DNA of 64,000 bases, from the NCBI GenBank assembly GCA_024707385.1, contig JANPZW010000013.1:62001-126000 (forward strand), read 5' to 3'. The position numbers and the translations under genes were made by a program. Position 1 is the stretch's first letter, and each line of letters starts with the position of its first letter. This DNA comes from Cellvibrionaceae bacterium (GTDB lineage Bacteria > Pseudomonadota > Gammaproteobacteria > Pseudomonadales > Cellvibrionaceae). Positions 56,237-64,000 of the stretch are shown here, piece by piece. Under the pieces are notes generated by a model. That model searched no databases. It saw only the letters and a program-made list of their open reading frames with translations, and was not told where the DNA came from.

Positions 56237-56889
56237 ATGCATCAATCCTCTTTTCGTCGTCTTTCGGTCGCCGATCACCTGATCGGCCAATTCGATCGCG
56301 CCTTGCGCACGCTCCACCCGGGCGGTATTGCCGCCCACCGCCCCTCGCCTGCAGCTACAGCGGATGAAACGGAATTATCGACCCGCGAGCGCCGCCATGC
56401 CGTCGGCCTGATGCGCGTCAATCACACCGGCGAAGTCTGCGCCCAGGCGCTTTATCAAGGACAGGCGGCGACCGCAAAACTGGCGAGGGTACGCAAAAAA
56501 TGGAGGCCGCGGCGGACGAGGAAATCGACCATCTGGCGTGGTGCGATGAGCGTCTGCGACAACTGCACAGCCGCCCCAGCCTGCTCAACCCGCTCTGGTA
56601 CGGGCTGTCTTTCAGCCTTGGCGCAGCAGCGGGGCTGGTGAATGACAAAGTCAGCCTAGGTTTTGTCGCTGCGACGGAAGAACAGGTAGGAGAGCATTTG
56701 CGTGATCACCTCAAACGTCTGCCGCAGGAGGATCAGAAGTCGCGCGCGATTGTTCAGACCATGCTGGAAGAGGAGGAGACGCACGGCCAGAATGCGCTGC
56801 GCGCTGGCGGTTATCGCTTTCCCAAGCCGATCAAGGCGCTGATGCGTCTGACATCAAAGTTGATGACCACCAGCAGCTACAGAATCTGA
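56237..56889 (+). CDS. coq7: 2-polyprenyl-3-methyl-6-methoxy-benzoquinone monooxygenase, frameshifted
   Basis: Di-iron ubiquinone-biosynthesis hydroxylase of about 217 residues (family about 215). The ferritin-like iron ligands are in [30 protein letters not shown] and [13 protein letters not shown]. The frame breaks in the A run at 56495-56500: with seven A it reads [17 protein letters not shown], so one base is missing. The start MHQSSFRRL (56237) follows the usual N-terminus. It is convergent with osmC and part of the same block as vfr and trp genes in Pseudomonas. Confidence 0.93.
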
Positions 56890-56916
56890 AGCAAGAGACG
56901 TAAGAAGGTCACCGAC

Positions 56917-57339
56917 TTAGGCGACCTCGATCACTTCATAGGAATGGGTGACTTCAACACCGGCCGCCCGCAGCATGATGGAGGCGGAGCAGTACTTTTC
57001 CGAAGACAGAGCAACGGCGCGCTCGACCTGACTCTCTTTGAGATTGCGCCCGCTGACGACGAATTTGAGATGGATTTTGGTGAACGGTGAAGGTACACCT
57101 TCCGCGCGCTCAGCCTCGAGATCCGCCCGACAGCTGACAATGTCCTGGCGCGCCTTCTTCAGAATGCTCACCACATCGAAGGACGCACAGCCGCCAAGCC
57201 CGAGCAGAATCATTTCCATCGGGCGCACACCCATATTGCGCCCGCCGTGATCCGGCGGCCCATCAATTACCAGCGCGTGCCCACTGCCGGACTCCGCCAC
57301 AAACATTGCATCGCCTGCCCACTTAATCGTTCCGCGCAT
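56917..57339 (-). CDS. OsmC family protein (YhfA-like)
   Basis: 140 residues, complete OsmC fold. The catalytic Cys pair lies in LGGCASFDVVSIL and EKYCSASIMLR, as expected for organic-hydroperoxide reductases and OsmC-like proteins. It starts at 57339. It is divergent from vfr, with a shared 355-base control region, the same arrangement as PA0653-vfr in Pseudomonas. Its physiological substrate is unknown. Confidence 0.92.
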   Translation of the reverse strand: MRGTIKWAGDAMFVAESGSGHALVIDGPPDHGGRNMGVRPMEMILLGLGGCASFDVVSILKKARQDIVSCRADLEAERAEGVPSPFTKIHLKFVVSGRNLKESQVERAVALSSEKYCSASIMLRAAGVEVTHSYEVIEVA

Positions 57340-57694
57340 ACCTATTTCTCTCTACGCCAAAAGCACTAACCCATTCAGGAGCGTCGCCACAGCCCGTGAA
57401 CAAAGGGCCGCAAGCCTACCATACCCACCCGTCTGACGAACACAAAACTGTGTACTCCATAACACTTGCGATGCGATGAGCTAGCGAGCAATATCCGTTT
57501 ATGCTCCTATACCCCGGCGCGCATGTTTGCATTCATTGCGCAATATCACGTCTATACTGAGAACGGGTGCGCTGTGGTTTCGATTTTGACCGCGGGCGCG
57601 TTATACTGCCGTGTCCGGCTCAGGTGGTACTCGAAAGGGCAGCATAACAACAATTACATAACCAAACTTTTTATAAAAATCGAGGATTGCGATC
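57340..57694. other. Divergent control region osmC - vfr
   Basis: No gene. It holds a CRP/Vfr-like site (57446-57467) and TATACT-type -10 boxes (57552-57557 and 57602-57607) that could start vfr mRNA. The leader from 57602 is about 90 bases. Confidence 0.5.
57446..57467. promoter_or_regulatory. Candidate Vfr/CRP binding site
   Basis: AACTGTGTACTCCATAACAC + TT fits the AAnTGTGA-N6-TCACAnTT consensus with two differences at the symmetric A and C positions. It sits between osmC and vfr, so Vfr may regulate itself. Confidence 0.45.
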
Positions 57695-58331
57695 TTGGTT
57701 TCCGTGACTCTATCACCCCACATCAAGAATTTAGAAAGTTTCCTCAGTCACTGTCATCGCAGACGGTATCCCGCTAAAAGCACTCTTATTTACGCCGGCG
57801 ACAAGAGCGACTCGCTCTACTACATCATTAAAGGTTCCGTCACCGTTTTGATCGAGGACGAAGAAGGCCGCGAAATGATTGTCGCCTACCTCAATGACGG
57901 CGACTTTTTTTGGCGAGATGGGCCTGTTCGACGAAAAAGATAACCGCAGCGCCTGGGTGCGGGCCAAATCGGAATGTGAAATCGCGGAAATCAGCTACGC
58001 AAAATTCCAGGAACTCTCGGAGGATCATCCGGAGTTTCTCTATGCGCTGGGCTCACAGATGGCCCGCAGGCTGCGCGCCACCACCAGAAAAGTGGGTGAC
58101 CTGGCGTTTCTCGACGTAACCGGTCGCGTTGCGCGCACTTTGCTGGACCTGTGCAAAGAGCCTGATGCAATGACACATCCCGACGGTATGCAGATCAAAA
58201 TCACCCGCCAGGAAATTGGTCGAATTGTCGGCTGTTCTCGCGAGATGGTCGGACGGGTATTGAAAACCCTCGAAGATCAGGGCCTGGTTTCGGTGAAAGG
58301 AAAAACCATGGTGGTTTACGGCACACGTTAA
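57695..58331 (+). CDS. vfr: cAMP-binding global regulator Vfr (CRP family), frameshifted
   Basis: About 211 residues: cyclic-nucleotide domain ([27 protein letters not shown] shown in part: [51 protein letters not shown] segment with the cAMP Arg-Ser-Ala), then a C-terminal winged helix ([19 protein letters not shown]). The frame breaks in seven T at 57905-57911; six T give [17 protein letters not shown]. The start is a TTG at 57695, eight bases after GAGGA. Vfr controls virulence, carbon and motility genes in Pseudomonas. Confidence 0.94.
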
Positions 58332-58353
58332 CAGTCGAAGCCAAAACTCAAAA

Positions 58354-58387
58354 AAGAAAAGCCCCGATACTTGGGGCTTTTCTTTTT
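58354..58387. terminator. Bidirectional terminator between vfr and trpC
   Basis: A perfect 12-bp stem (AAGAAAAGCCCC / GGGGCTTTTCTT) with a seven-base loop, with A and T tracts on both sides, so it can stop transcription from either direction. Confidence 0.9.
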
Positions 58388-58398
58388 GCGGGGCTTCA

Positions 58399-59212
58399 CT
58401 ATTTCACAAAAGGGAAATCAAACAGCTCGGCAAGCTTTTCCCCCCGGCTCGGGTGCGCGCATAAAGGACTCCCCCACCAGAAAGCCATGCACATCCCGCT
58501 GCCGCATAGCCGCCACATCCGCGCGCGTGAGAATCCCGCTTTCCGTAATAACCAACCGATCCTGCGGAATTGCCGAGAGCAAATCGAATGTCGTTTGCAG
58601 TGTCACATCGAAAGTGTGCAGATTGCGATTGTTGATACCGATCAAACGGTTGGGCAGCGCCAACGCCACATCCAATTCGGCGCGGTCATGCACTTCCACC
58701 AGAACATCCATCCCCAACTCTAAAGCCAACTCGTTAAGTTCTCGCAATTGCGCAGGCGTAAGCGCGGCGACAATTAACAGAACACAGTCCGCTCCCAGCG
58801 CCCGCGCCTCCACGATCTGATAGGGATCGACGAGAAAGTCCTTGCGAATCACCGGCAGCTGCGTCGCTTCGCGCGCCTGCTGCAGGTAGAGATCCGAGCC
58901 CTGGAAAAAATCCACATCAGTCAGCACCGAAAGGCACGCCGCACCAGCGGCCTCGTAGCTGCGCGCTATGGCAACCGGATCAAAATCCGCGCGGATGACA
59001 CCTTTGCTGGGCGAGGCTTTTTTGATTTCGGCTATGACCGCCGCCTCGCCTTTTTCTATACGCTGCGCCAAGGCCCGGACAAAACCGCGAGCGGGCGCCT
59101 GCTCATTGGCGCGGCTGCGCAAATCGGCGATCGAACTGCGACTCTGGCGCTGAGCGATCTCTTCATGTTTACGCGCGATGATCTGGCGCAGTATGGTCGG
59201 TGTGTCAGTCAC
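58399..59212 (-). CDS. trpC: Indole-3-glycerol phosphate synthase, frameshifted near the end
   Basis: About 271 residues from a GTG at 59212. TIM-barrel motifs [44 protein letters not shown] and VTESGI-type end ([13 protein letters not shown]). The frame stops at 58418, but removing one C from the run of six at 58440-58445 gives [15 protein letters not shown] to a stop at 58399, a natural C-terminus. It follows the corrected trpD by 12 bases. It catalyses the ring-closing step of tryptophan synthesis. Confidence 0.95.
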
Positions 59213-59224
59213 GAATCTCTGCCT

Positions 59225-60263
59225 TCACGTAGATGCAAAACACTGGCTCAATTCAGCCAGCTCTTTCAATTTTTTCTCCAGCCAGCCCAGAGGCAATGAC
59301 GTCCTCAGCTCGCGCCACCGCCATGGCGAGTTCCTGCTCCAGTCCCGCCACATAAATAGCCGCACCGGCGTTGAGAGCGATCAGATCGGCAGCTTTTGCG
59401 CCTACTGCCGTTTCACGCTTGCCCAGCGCATCGCGCACGAGACTCAAGGATTCTGTCGCCGAAGCAACTTGAAGCCCTTCCAGAGACACCGACTCTATGC
59501 CGAACTGCGACGGCTCGATCGTGTACTCGCGAATGTGGCCATCGCGCAACTCCGCAATGTGTGTCGGCGCCGCCAGGGAAATCTCGTCCAGACCATCCTG
59601 TGACCGCAGAGCGATCACATGCTCACTGCCGAGGCGAGCAAGCACCTCTGCGAATACACGACAGAGGCTGGCATCGAACACCCCTACCACCTGGCGCTTG
59701 GCGCCAGCCGGATTGGTCAGTGGCCCCAACATATTAAAGATGGTGCGCAACCCCAGCTCGCGGCGCGGACCAACTGCGTGCTTCATGGCACCGTGGTGCG
59801 CCGGGGCGAACATAAAGCCCACCCCTACTTCCTCTATACAACGAGCCACCTGGGCCGGCGACAGATTCAGGTTTACCCCCGCCGATTCCAATACATCGGC
59901 ACTCCCTGTGGTGCTGGTTACCGAACGATTGCCGTGTTTGGCGACACGACCGCCAGCGGCCGCAACCACCAAAGCAGATGCGGTCGAGACATTGAACAGG
60001 CGCGAGCCGTCACCACCGGTGCCGCAGGTATCCACAAGGTCGTCGAATTTGACTGTGACTTTGGTGGCCAGATCGCGCATCACTTGGGCGGCGGCGGCAA
60101 TTTCTTCCACTGTCTCTCCCTTCATCCGCAAGCCCACCAGGAAGCCGCCCACCTGCGCAGGTGTGGCAGTGCCTCCCATGATCTGGCTCATGACCTCCGT
60201 CATCTGCGTATGAGTCAGATCCCGCCGCTCAACCACCTGAGCAAGCGCTTCTTTTAATTCCAT
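59225..60263 (-). CDS. trpD: Anthranilate phosphoribosyltransferase, frameshifted near the end
   Basis: About 345 residues from [10 protein letters not shown] (60263). The PRPP loop DTCGTGGDG, the [18 protein letters not shown] anthranilate site, and [19 protein letters not shown] are intact. The frame ends at 59253; with five instead of six T at 59270-59275 the end reads [17 protein letters not shown] and stops at 59225, more like the family. It overlaps the trpG end by ten bases. Confidence 0.95.
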
Positions 60264-60850
60264 GTAGCCTCCGGAATATGCAAAAAATTTTGGAGGAGCG
60301 TGTGACCGTGCTCGCTCATGATGGATTCGGGATGAAACTGGACGCCGTGGAGAGGCCAATGACGGTGTTGCATCGCCATGATCTCAAGCGGCCCTTCATC
60401 GGCGCGCGCCACCCAGGCGGTGACGACTAACTCCGCAGGCAAAGTACAGGGGTCCGCCACCAGAGAATGATACCGGGTCACCCGGTAAGGACTCGGCAGC
60501 CCGGCAAACAGCCCGGTCGCTGCATGCTCAATCATTGAAGTTTTGCCGTGCATTACGCGAGAAGCCCGCACCACACGCCCACCAAAAGCCGCTGCGATAC
60601 ATTGGTGGCCAAGACAAATCCCCAGCACCGGCACCTGCGCGGCGAATTGCCGGATGAGAGGAACCGAGATGCCGGCTTCGTCCGGGGTGCAAGGCCCTGG
60701 AGAAATCACTATGCGCCCCGGCGCGAGCTGCCGAATAGCCGCCAAATCCAGTTCATCATTGCGCCTGACCAGCACATCCTCGCCCAACTCCTGCAGATAG
60801 CGCACTACGTTGTAGGTGAAGGAATCGTAGTTATCCACCATCAAAAGCAT
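60254..60850 (-). CDS. trpG: Anthranilate synthase component II (glutamine amidotransferase)
   Basis: 198 residues from [12 protein letters not shown]. Class I amidotransferase triad: Cys in [10 protein letters not shown], His and Glu in GVQFHPESI. It supplies ammonia to TrpE and, in many bacteria, also to PabB. trpG-trpD-trpC is a conserved operon; trpE is elsewhere. The next gene upstream is divergent. Confidence 0.96.
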   Translation of the reverse strand: MLLMVDNYDSFTYNVVRYLQELGEDVLVRRNDELDLAAIRQLAPGRIVISPGPCTPDEAGISVPLIRQFAAQVPVLGICLGHQCIAAAFGGRVVRASRVMHGKTSMIEHAATGLFAGLPSPYRVTRYHSLVADPCTLPAELVVTAWVARADEGPLEIMAMQHRHWPLHGVQFHPESIMSEHGHTLLQNFLHIPEATWN

Positions 60851-61278
60851 GGTTTGGCCCGACCGCAAAATCGGGCATTATACGGCAACCGGAGCGGCGG
60901 CAAAGTCGCCGCGACTGGCTTGTCGGTGTACTTTACAAAATACGGATGAAAACTAAAGAAATGCGCTGAAATATCCAATGCTCATCAAGCATTGGTCAAA
61001 CTGTCGTATGATACGCGGCGGCCGGCTACCGCGCTCAACGGATGAAATGGGCCTGATTTTGGCTGCAAAATGCGCATAACGCATTTATCCCTATTTCTTG
61101 AATTAAGCAAAATGCCGGCGCGGCTTGGAACCTGCCTGCGTAAAACGTGAAGTTGGAATACAATTTGCTGAATCCCATTGACACGTAAATCAGCCAAAAA
61201 ATATATAGTGAAATCCATCGTTTCCCGATGATTCCGCCGCTCAGGGTTGAGCGCTTATTCATGATTTAGAGCGACGAT
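60851..61278. other. Divergent intergenic region trpG - DUF1631 gene
   Basis: No gene supported. It contains the promoter of the DUF1631 gene (61178-61207). A trp leader peptide or attenuator was not found. Two 75-77 codon minus frames at 60985-61262 lack ribosome sites. Confidence 0.5.
61178..61207 (+). promoter_or_regulatory. Sigma-70-like promoter of the DUF1631 gene
   Basis: A consensus TTGACA (61178-61183) and TATATA (61202-61207) with an 18-base spacer. It lies about 70 bases upstream of the ATG. Confidence 0.6.
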
Positions 61279-63573
61279 ATGTCACGTAAACCTGTAAAGC
61301 CGGGCCACCTGGAACTGATTAATCAGCGCGGTAGAGAGCCCATTCAACCCCCCCGGCTGCTGGCGCACATTCAAAAGAACACCCTCGCCCATTGCGAACA
61401 GCTCCTCGCTCATTTGTTCTCTGCCACTGACGACCTGTTTTACGACCTGTCCAAACGCGCTTCCAGCAACAATGAACAGAATTTGTACTTTGAAGCCATG
61501 CGCGAAATTCGCGTGCGTCGCGAAGGCATTGCCAATCGCTTCCTGCGCGCCGTCAGCCAGAATTTCAGCGCGCTGATTGATGCCAATTCACAAGGCGAAT
61601 TTGAAACCTGGAGCCGCGAACAGGACACCAAGCTGGCGATCGTCGATGGCGACGATCTGGAAGTTGATCTGGCGCGCAGCAATATGGTGAGCCGCACCCG
61701 CGACACCTATCGCGAGGAGCTATATGAACTCGGTATGCGGCTTGACCACCTCCTGCTTCAAATCGAAGTCAAAGAGGACAACAACCCTCTCGATCCAGGC
61801 CAGTTGACCCGCGCATTTATCGAGGCCTGCCAGACGACGCTGGAAATCAATATCAAGGCCAAGCTGATCCTCTATAAGCTTTTTGAAAAACATGTTCTGA
61901 AACAGCTCGGCCACGTCTATGCGGATGCCAATCAGATTTTGATGGACGCCGGCATATTGCCCAAGGTCCCGAAAAACCTCGACAACAAGGTGATTCATGG
62001 CGGCGCAGCCGCAACCCCAGGCACAACACCCCCATCCGGCGGCGCGGCCTTGGCAGCGAATCCCGCCTTCGCCCCCGTGCCGGAATTCCGCATGGGCTAC
62101 GACGCGCTCAGCATGTTGATGGCTGCGGCGCGCAATTTTGCTTTCATTGGCTCGCCAGGATCTCCTAGCAGCTCGCCGGCAGACACATCGGCACCGCAGT
62201 TCAATTGCTATATCTACACCTCTAATCCCGGTCCCGTGATGGCAACGCCGGAATTGACGAGCCTGCTTACACAGTCACAGCCAGTCTACGACCAGATACT
62301 CGCCACTGGGACACCGCGCAATATAGTGGCTGATGTGGTGACCCAGGCGCTGAAGCAGCAAAATCCTGCACAACCCCAGGCTCTCGAGCAGAACGAGGAA
62401 AACGTCATCAATCTGGTGGCGATGTTTTTCGATCAGATCCTCGCTGACGAAGCCCTGCCGATCGAAATCCAATCGCTGATCTGCCGCTTGCAGATTCCCA
62501 TCCTGAAAGTCGCCCTGCGGGATCGAAGCTTCTTCAGCAACCCCGAACATCCAGCGCGCCTGCTGATCAACAGCATTACCCGTATCGGCATCGCCTTTGA
62601 TACCAGCAAACCGCTGGACCGCGACCCGGTCTATCGCAAACTGGTGGAAATCGTTCAGACGCTCAATCGCCAATACAAAGCGGATGACCGCATCTTTGGC
62701 GAGCTCCAGGCCGAACTCGATGGCGTGGTGGAGAGGGAAAGCCGCAAGTCCACCGTGGTTGAGCAACGCACGACTCAGACCGAAGCGGGAAAATCCAGAA
62801 TCAAACAGGCGCGCATGGCTGCCCAGACGTCGCTTTATCAGAAGCTCAAGACGGTGGATCTACCGGAGTTCGTGCGCGGCTTTCTCACCACTCACTGGCT
62901 GCAGGTCATGGTGATCACCCACCTCAAACAAGGGGCTGAGAGCGCCGAGTGGGTATCGAACGAGCAGACAGTTTCTGATTTGATCTGGATCAGCCAGGAG
63001 CACGAAGACGCGCGCTCACTGCAGCGCCGCGAGCGACTGCTGCCGGAACTGCTGGATCGCATCGAGCGCGGCCTTGAAGTCGCCATCGACAACCGGGACG
63101 CGCGCAAGACCAAAGTGGCCGCGCTCGAGGACGCATTGAGAGTCGCTCCGACGGCACCGCAAATCCAGGAAACCGTTGCCCCGCTCAATAGCGAACAGAA
63201 AGAAGCACTGGGCAAAGGCGAAAACGCACCCAAAACCTGGGAGGAAATGACGGCGGTGGAGCGCCAGCAGGCGCGCTACGAGGAACTGGCCACGGGCTTT
63301 TATGAAATGGCCAAGAATATGCCGGAAGGCACCTGGTTGGAGTATTTTGACGAGGAGTCCGCCAAGAAGGTGCGCTGTAAACTCGCATCGAAAATCGACG
63401 CCGACACCTACCTCTTCGTCAACCGACTCGGCTTCAAGGTGCTGGAAAAAACCCGCAAACAATTCGCTTACGACATGCAGTTCAACCGCGCCAAGCTGGT
63501 GGACACACGGCCGTTCTTCGACCGGATCATGGGCAAGGTCGTCAACGATCTCACCAGCGAAGGCGCTCCCTGA
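61279..63573 (+). CDS. DUF1631 domain protein
   Basis: 764 residues, soluble, mostly helical. The DUF1631 pattern is seen at LYELGMRLDHLL, a Pro/Ser/Ala-rich linker near residues 245-300, and in the C-terminal third FVRGFLTTHWLQVMV and LARELYRW-type segment replaced here by WLEYFDEESAKKVRCKLASK (quoted in part: WLEYFDEESAKKVRC). The family is restricted to gammaproteobacteria and often mis-annotated as thymidine phosphorylase; its true role is unknown. A terminator hairpin overlaps its stop codon. Confidence 0.85.
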   Translation: MSRKPVKPGHLELINQRGREPIQPPRLLAHIQKNTLAHCEQLLAHLFSATDDLFYDLSKRASSNNEQNLYFEAMREIRVRREGIANRFLRAVSQNFSALIDANSQGEFETWSREQDTKLAIVDGDDLEVDLARSNMVSRTRDTYREELYELGMRLDHLLLQIEVKEDNNPLDPGQLTRAFIEACQTTLEINIKAKLILYKLFEKHVLKQLGHVYADANQILMDAGILPKVPKNLDNKVIHGGAAATPGTTPPSGGAALAANPAFAPVPEFRMGYDALSMLMAAARNFAFIGSPGSPSSSPADTSAPQFNCYIYTSNPGPVMATPELTSLLTQSQPVYDQILATGTPRNIVADVVTQALKQQNPAQPQALEQNEENVINLVAMFFDQILADEALPIEIQSLICRLQIPILKVALRDRSFFSNPEHPARLLINSITRIGIAFDTSKPLDRDPVYRKLVEIVQTLNRQYKADDRIFGELQAELDGVVERESRKSTVVEQRTTQTEAGKSRIKQARMAAQTSLYQKLKTVDLPEFVRGFLTTHWLQVMVITHLKQGAESAEWVSNEQTVSDLIWISQEHEDARSLQRRERLLPELLDRIERGLEVAIDNRDARKTKVAALEDALRVAPTAPQIQETVAPLNSEQKEALGKGENAPKTWEEMTAVERQQARYEELATGFYEMAKNMPEGTWLEYFDEESAKKVRCKLASKIDADTYLFVNRLGFKVLEKTRKQFAYDMQFNRAKLVDTRPFFDRIMGKVVNDLTSEGAP

Positions 63574-63584
63574 GCGCCTTTTCT
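63560..63584 (+). terminator. Terminator overlapping the DUF1631 stop codon
   Basis: Stem AAGGCGCTC / GAGCGCCTT with a CCT loop, then TTCTCCCCTT. The stop codon TGA (63571-63573) lies at the loop edge. Confidence 0.75.
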
Positions 63585-63796
63585 CCCCTTACTGACTTCC
63601 TGCTACAATCGCGGGTCTTTTGCTGACCACTCTAAAGCGGCTCGGCCCTCAAGCCCAAAATTAAAATAGACAGCACTCGGCTCGACCCCGTACACAGATG
63701 CATCCATAAAACGGCCCGTTGCCCCAGGAACCGAATCCTGCCGGCGCTTGATGGTGCCGGAGCAGAAGATACGGATTGCTTGCCACAGGAATCACC

Positions 63797-64000
63797 ATGG
63801 AAATCGACAGCGTCACGCAAGTCGCCTTTATCTGCGCCAGCATTCTCTCCCTCATTCTGACCGGTATTTTTCTCAGCCAAATACACCGCAAGACGCTGCA
63901 TTGGTCGTTCGTCGCCGCCAGCGCTATGCAAACCATCTGGCTTCTCAATATAGGCCTGAGCCAAACGATGGGATTTTCCGAGGGCCACCTGATGCTGGTC
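63797..64000 (+). CDS. Partial membrane protein, possible N-terminus of a PrsK-type sensor kinase
   Basis: 68 residues up to the right edge, with AGGA a few bases before the ATG at 63797. Two membrane segments are visible (VAFICASILSLILTGIFL and the region after HWSFVAASAMQTIW). The Ile/Leu/Ala-rich N-terminal bundle followed by HLMLV resembles the membrane sensor of PrsK, the histidine kinase of PEP-CTERM/exosortase systems. The resemblance is by pattern only. A different multi-pass protein is equally possible; the full gene lies beyond the window. Confidence 0.4.
   Translation, partial: MEIDSVTQVAFICASILSLILTGIFLSQIHRKTLHWSFVAASAMQTIWLLNIGLSQTMGFSEGHLMLV

Noticed and set aside
60851..61278. 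trp leader peptide and attenuator
   Set aside because: No short frame with tandem Trp codons or competing hairpins was found before trpG.

Overview
The window looks like a chromosomal segment of a gammaproteobacterium close to the Cellvibrionales/Pseudomonadales (marine or soil polysaccharide degraders such as Cellvibrio, Teredinibacter or Microbulbifer). This rests on a Vfr-type CRP, a monomeric NADP isocitrate dehydrogenase, the Pseudomonas-like order trpG-trpD-trpC-vfr-osmC-coq7-AAA ATPase, and a GPH sugar symporter paired with a GH43 enzyme. The species is inferred, not proven. No rRNA, tRNA, IS element, prophage or CRISPR array was seen.

Layout. 0-1.3 kb: a di-haem cytochrome c (cut by the left edge) and ctaG. 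1.5-6.4 kb: a YebC/PmpR regulator, a pentoside transporter plus GH43 enzyme, and small proteins. 6.4-10.9 kb: an operon of TonB receptor, YfiR-like periplasmic protein and CHASE8-type hybrid kinase. 11-19 kb: the vitamin/NTP operon nrdR-ribD-ribE-ribBA-ribH-nusB-thiL-pgpA-ribA, followed by glyA. 19-26 kb: ettA, two PilZ proteins, radA with an overlapping NADAR gene, a triple-DnaT-domain protein with a lambda-P-like helicase loader, and Bax. 26-38 kb: parC, envelope proteins, a HAD phosphatase convergent with a large GH15 protein, and icd. 38-48 kb: a periplasmic solute-binding-like sensor, a three-PAS kinase, a sigma-54 response regulator, csrA, and a VPEID-CTERM protein with exosortase E/protease. 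48-64 kb: a UvrD-like helicase, ahpA/serB, EVE protein, PPTase, DUF3094, AAA ATPase, coq7, osmC, vfr, trpCDG, a DUF1631 protein, and the start of a membrane protein that may be a PrsK-type kinase.

The most interesting unit is 38-48 kb. The single VPEID-CTERM substrate (45800-46099) sits next to its likely dedicated exosortase E/CPBP-protease fusion (46329-47978). The substrate gene is preceded by a clear GG-N10-GC sigma-54 element. A nearly identical element (TTGGCATTA-N3-CTGC) precedes the small gene upstream of csrA. A sigma-54 activator with its cognate-looking kinase and a binding-protein-like sensor lies immediately upstream. I infer a sensor - kinase - activator - sigma-54 - surface protein chain.

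Caution on sequence quality: at least 13 genes carry single-base frameshifts, mostly an extra base in a short homopolymer, including genes expected to be needed (ettA, ribBA, nrdR, coq7, vfr, trpC, trpD). Removing or adding one base restores full-length proteins in every case. I treat these as sequencing or assembly errors and give the full corrected spans, noting the frameshift site in each entry.
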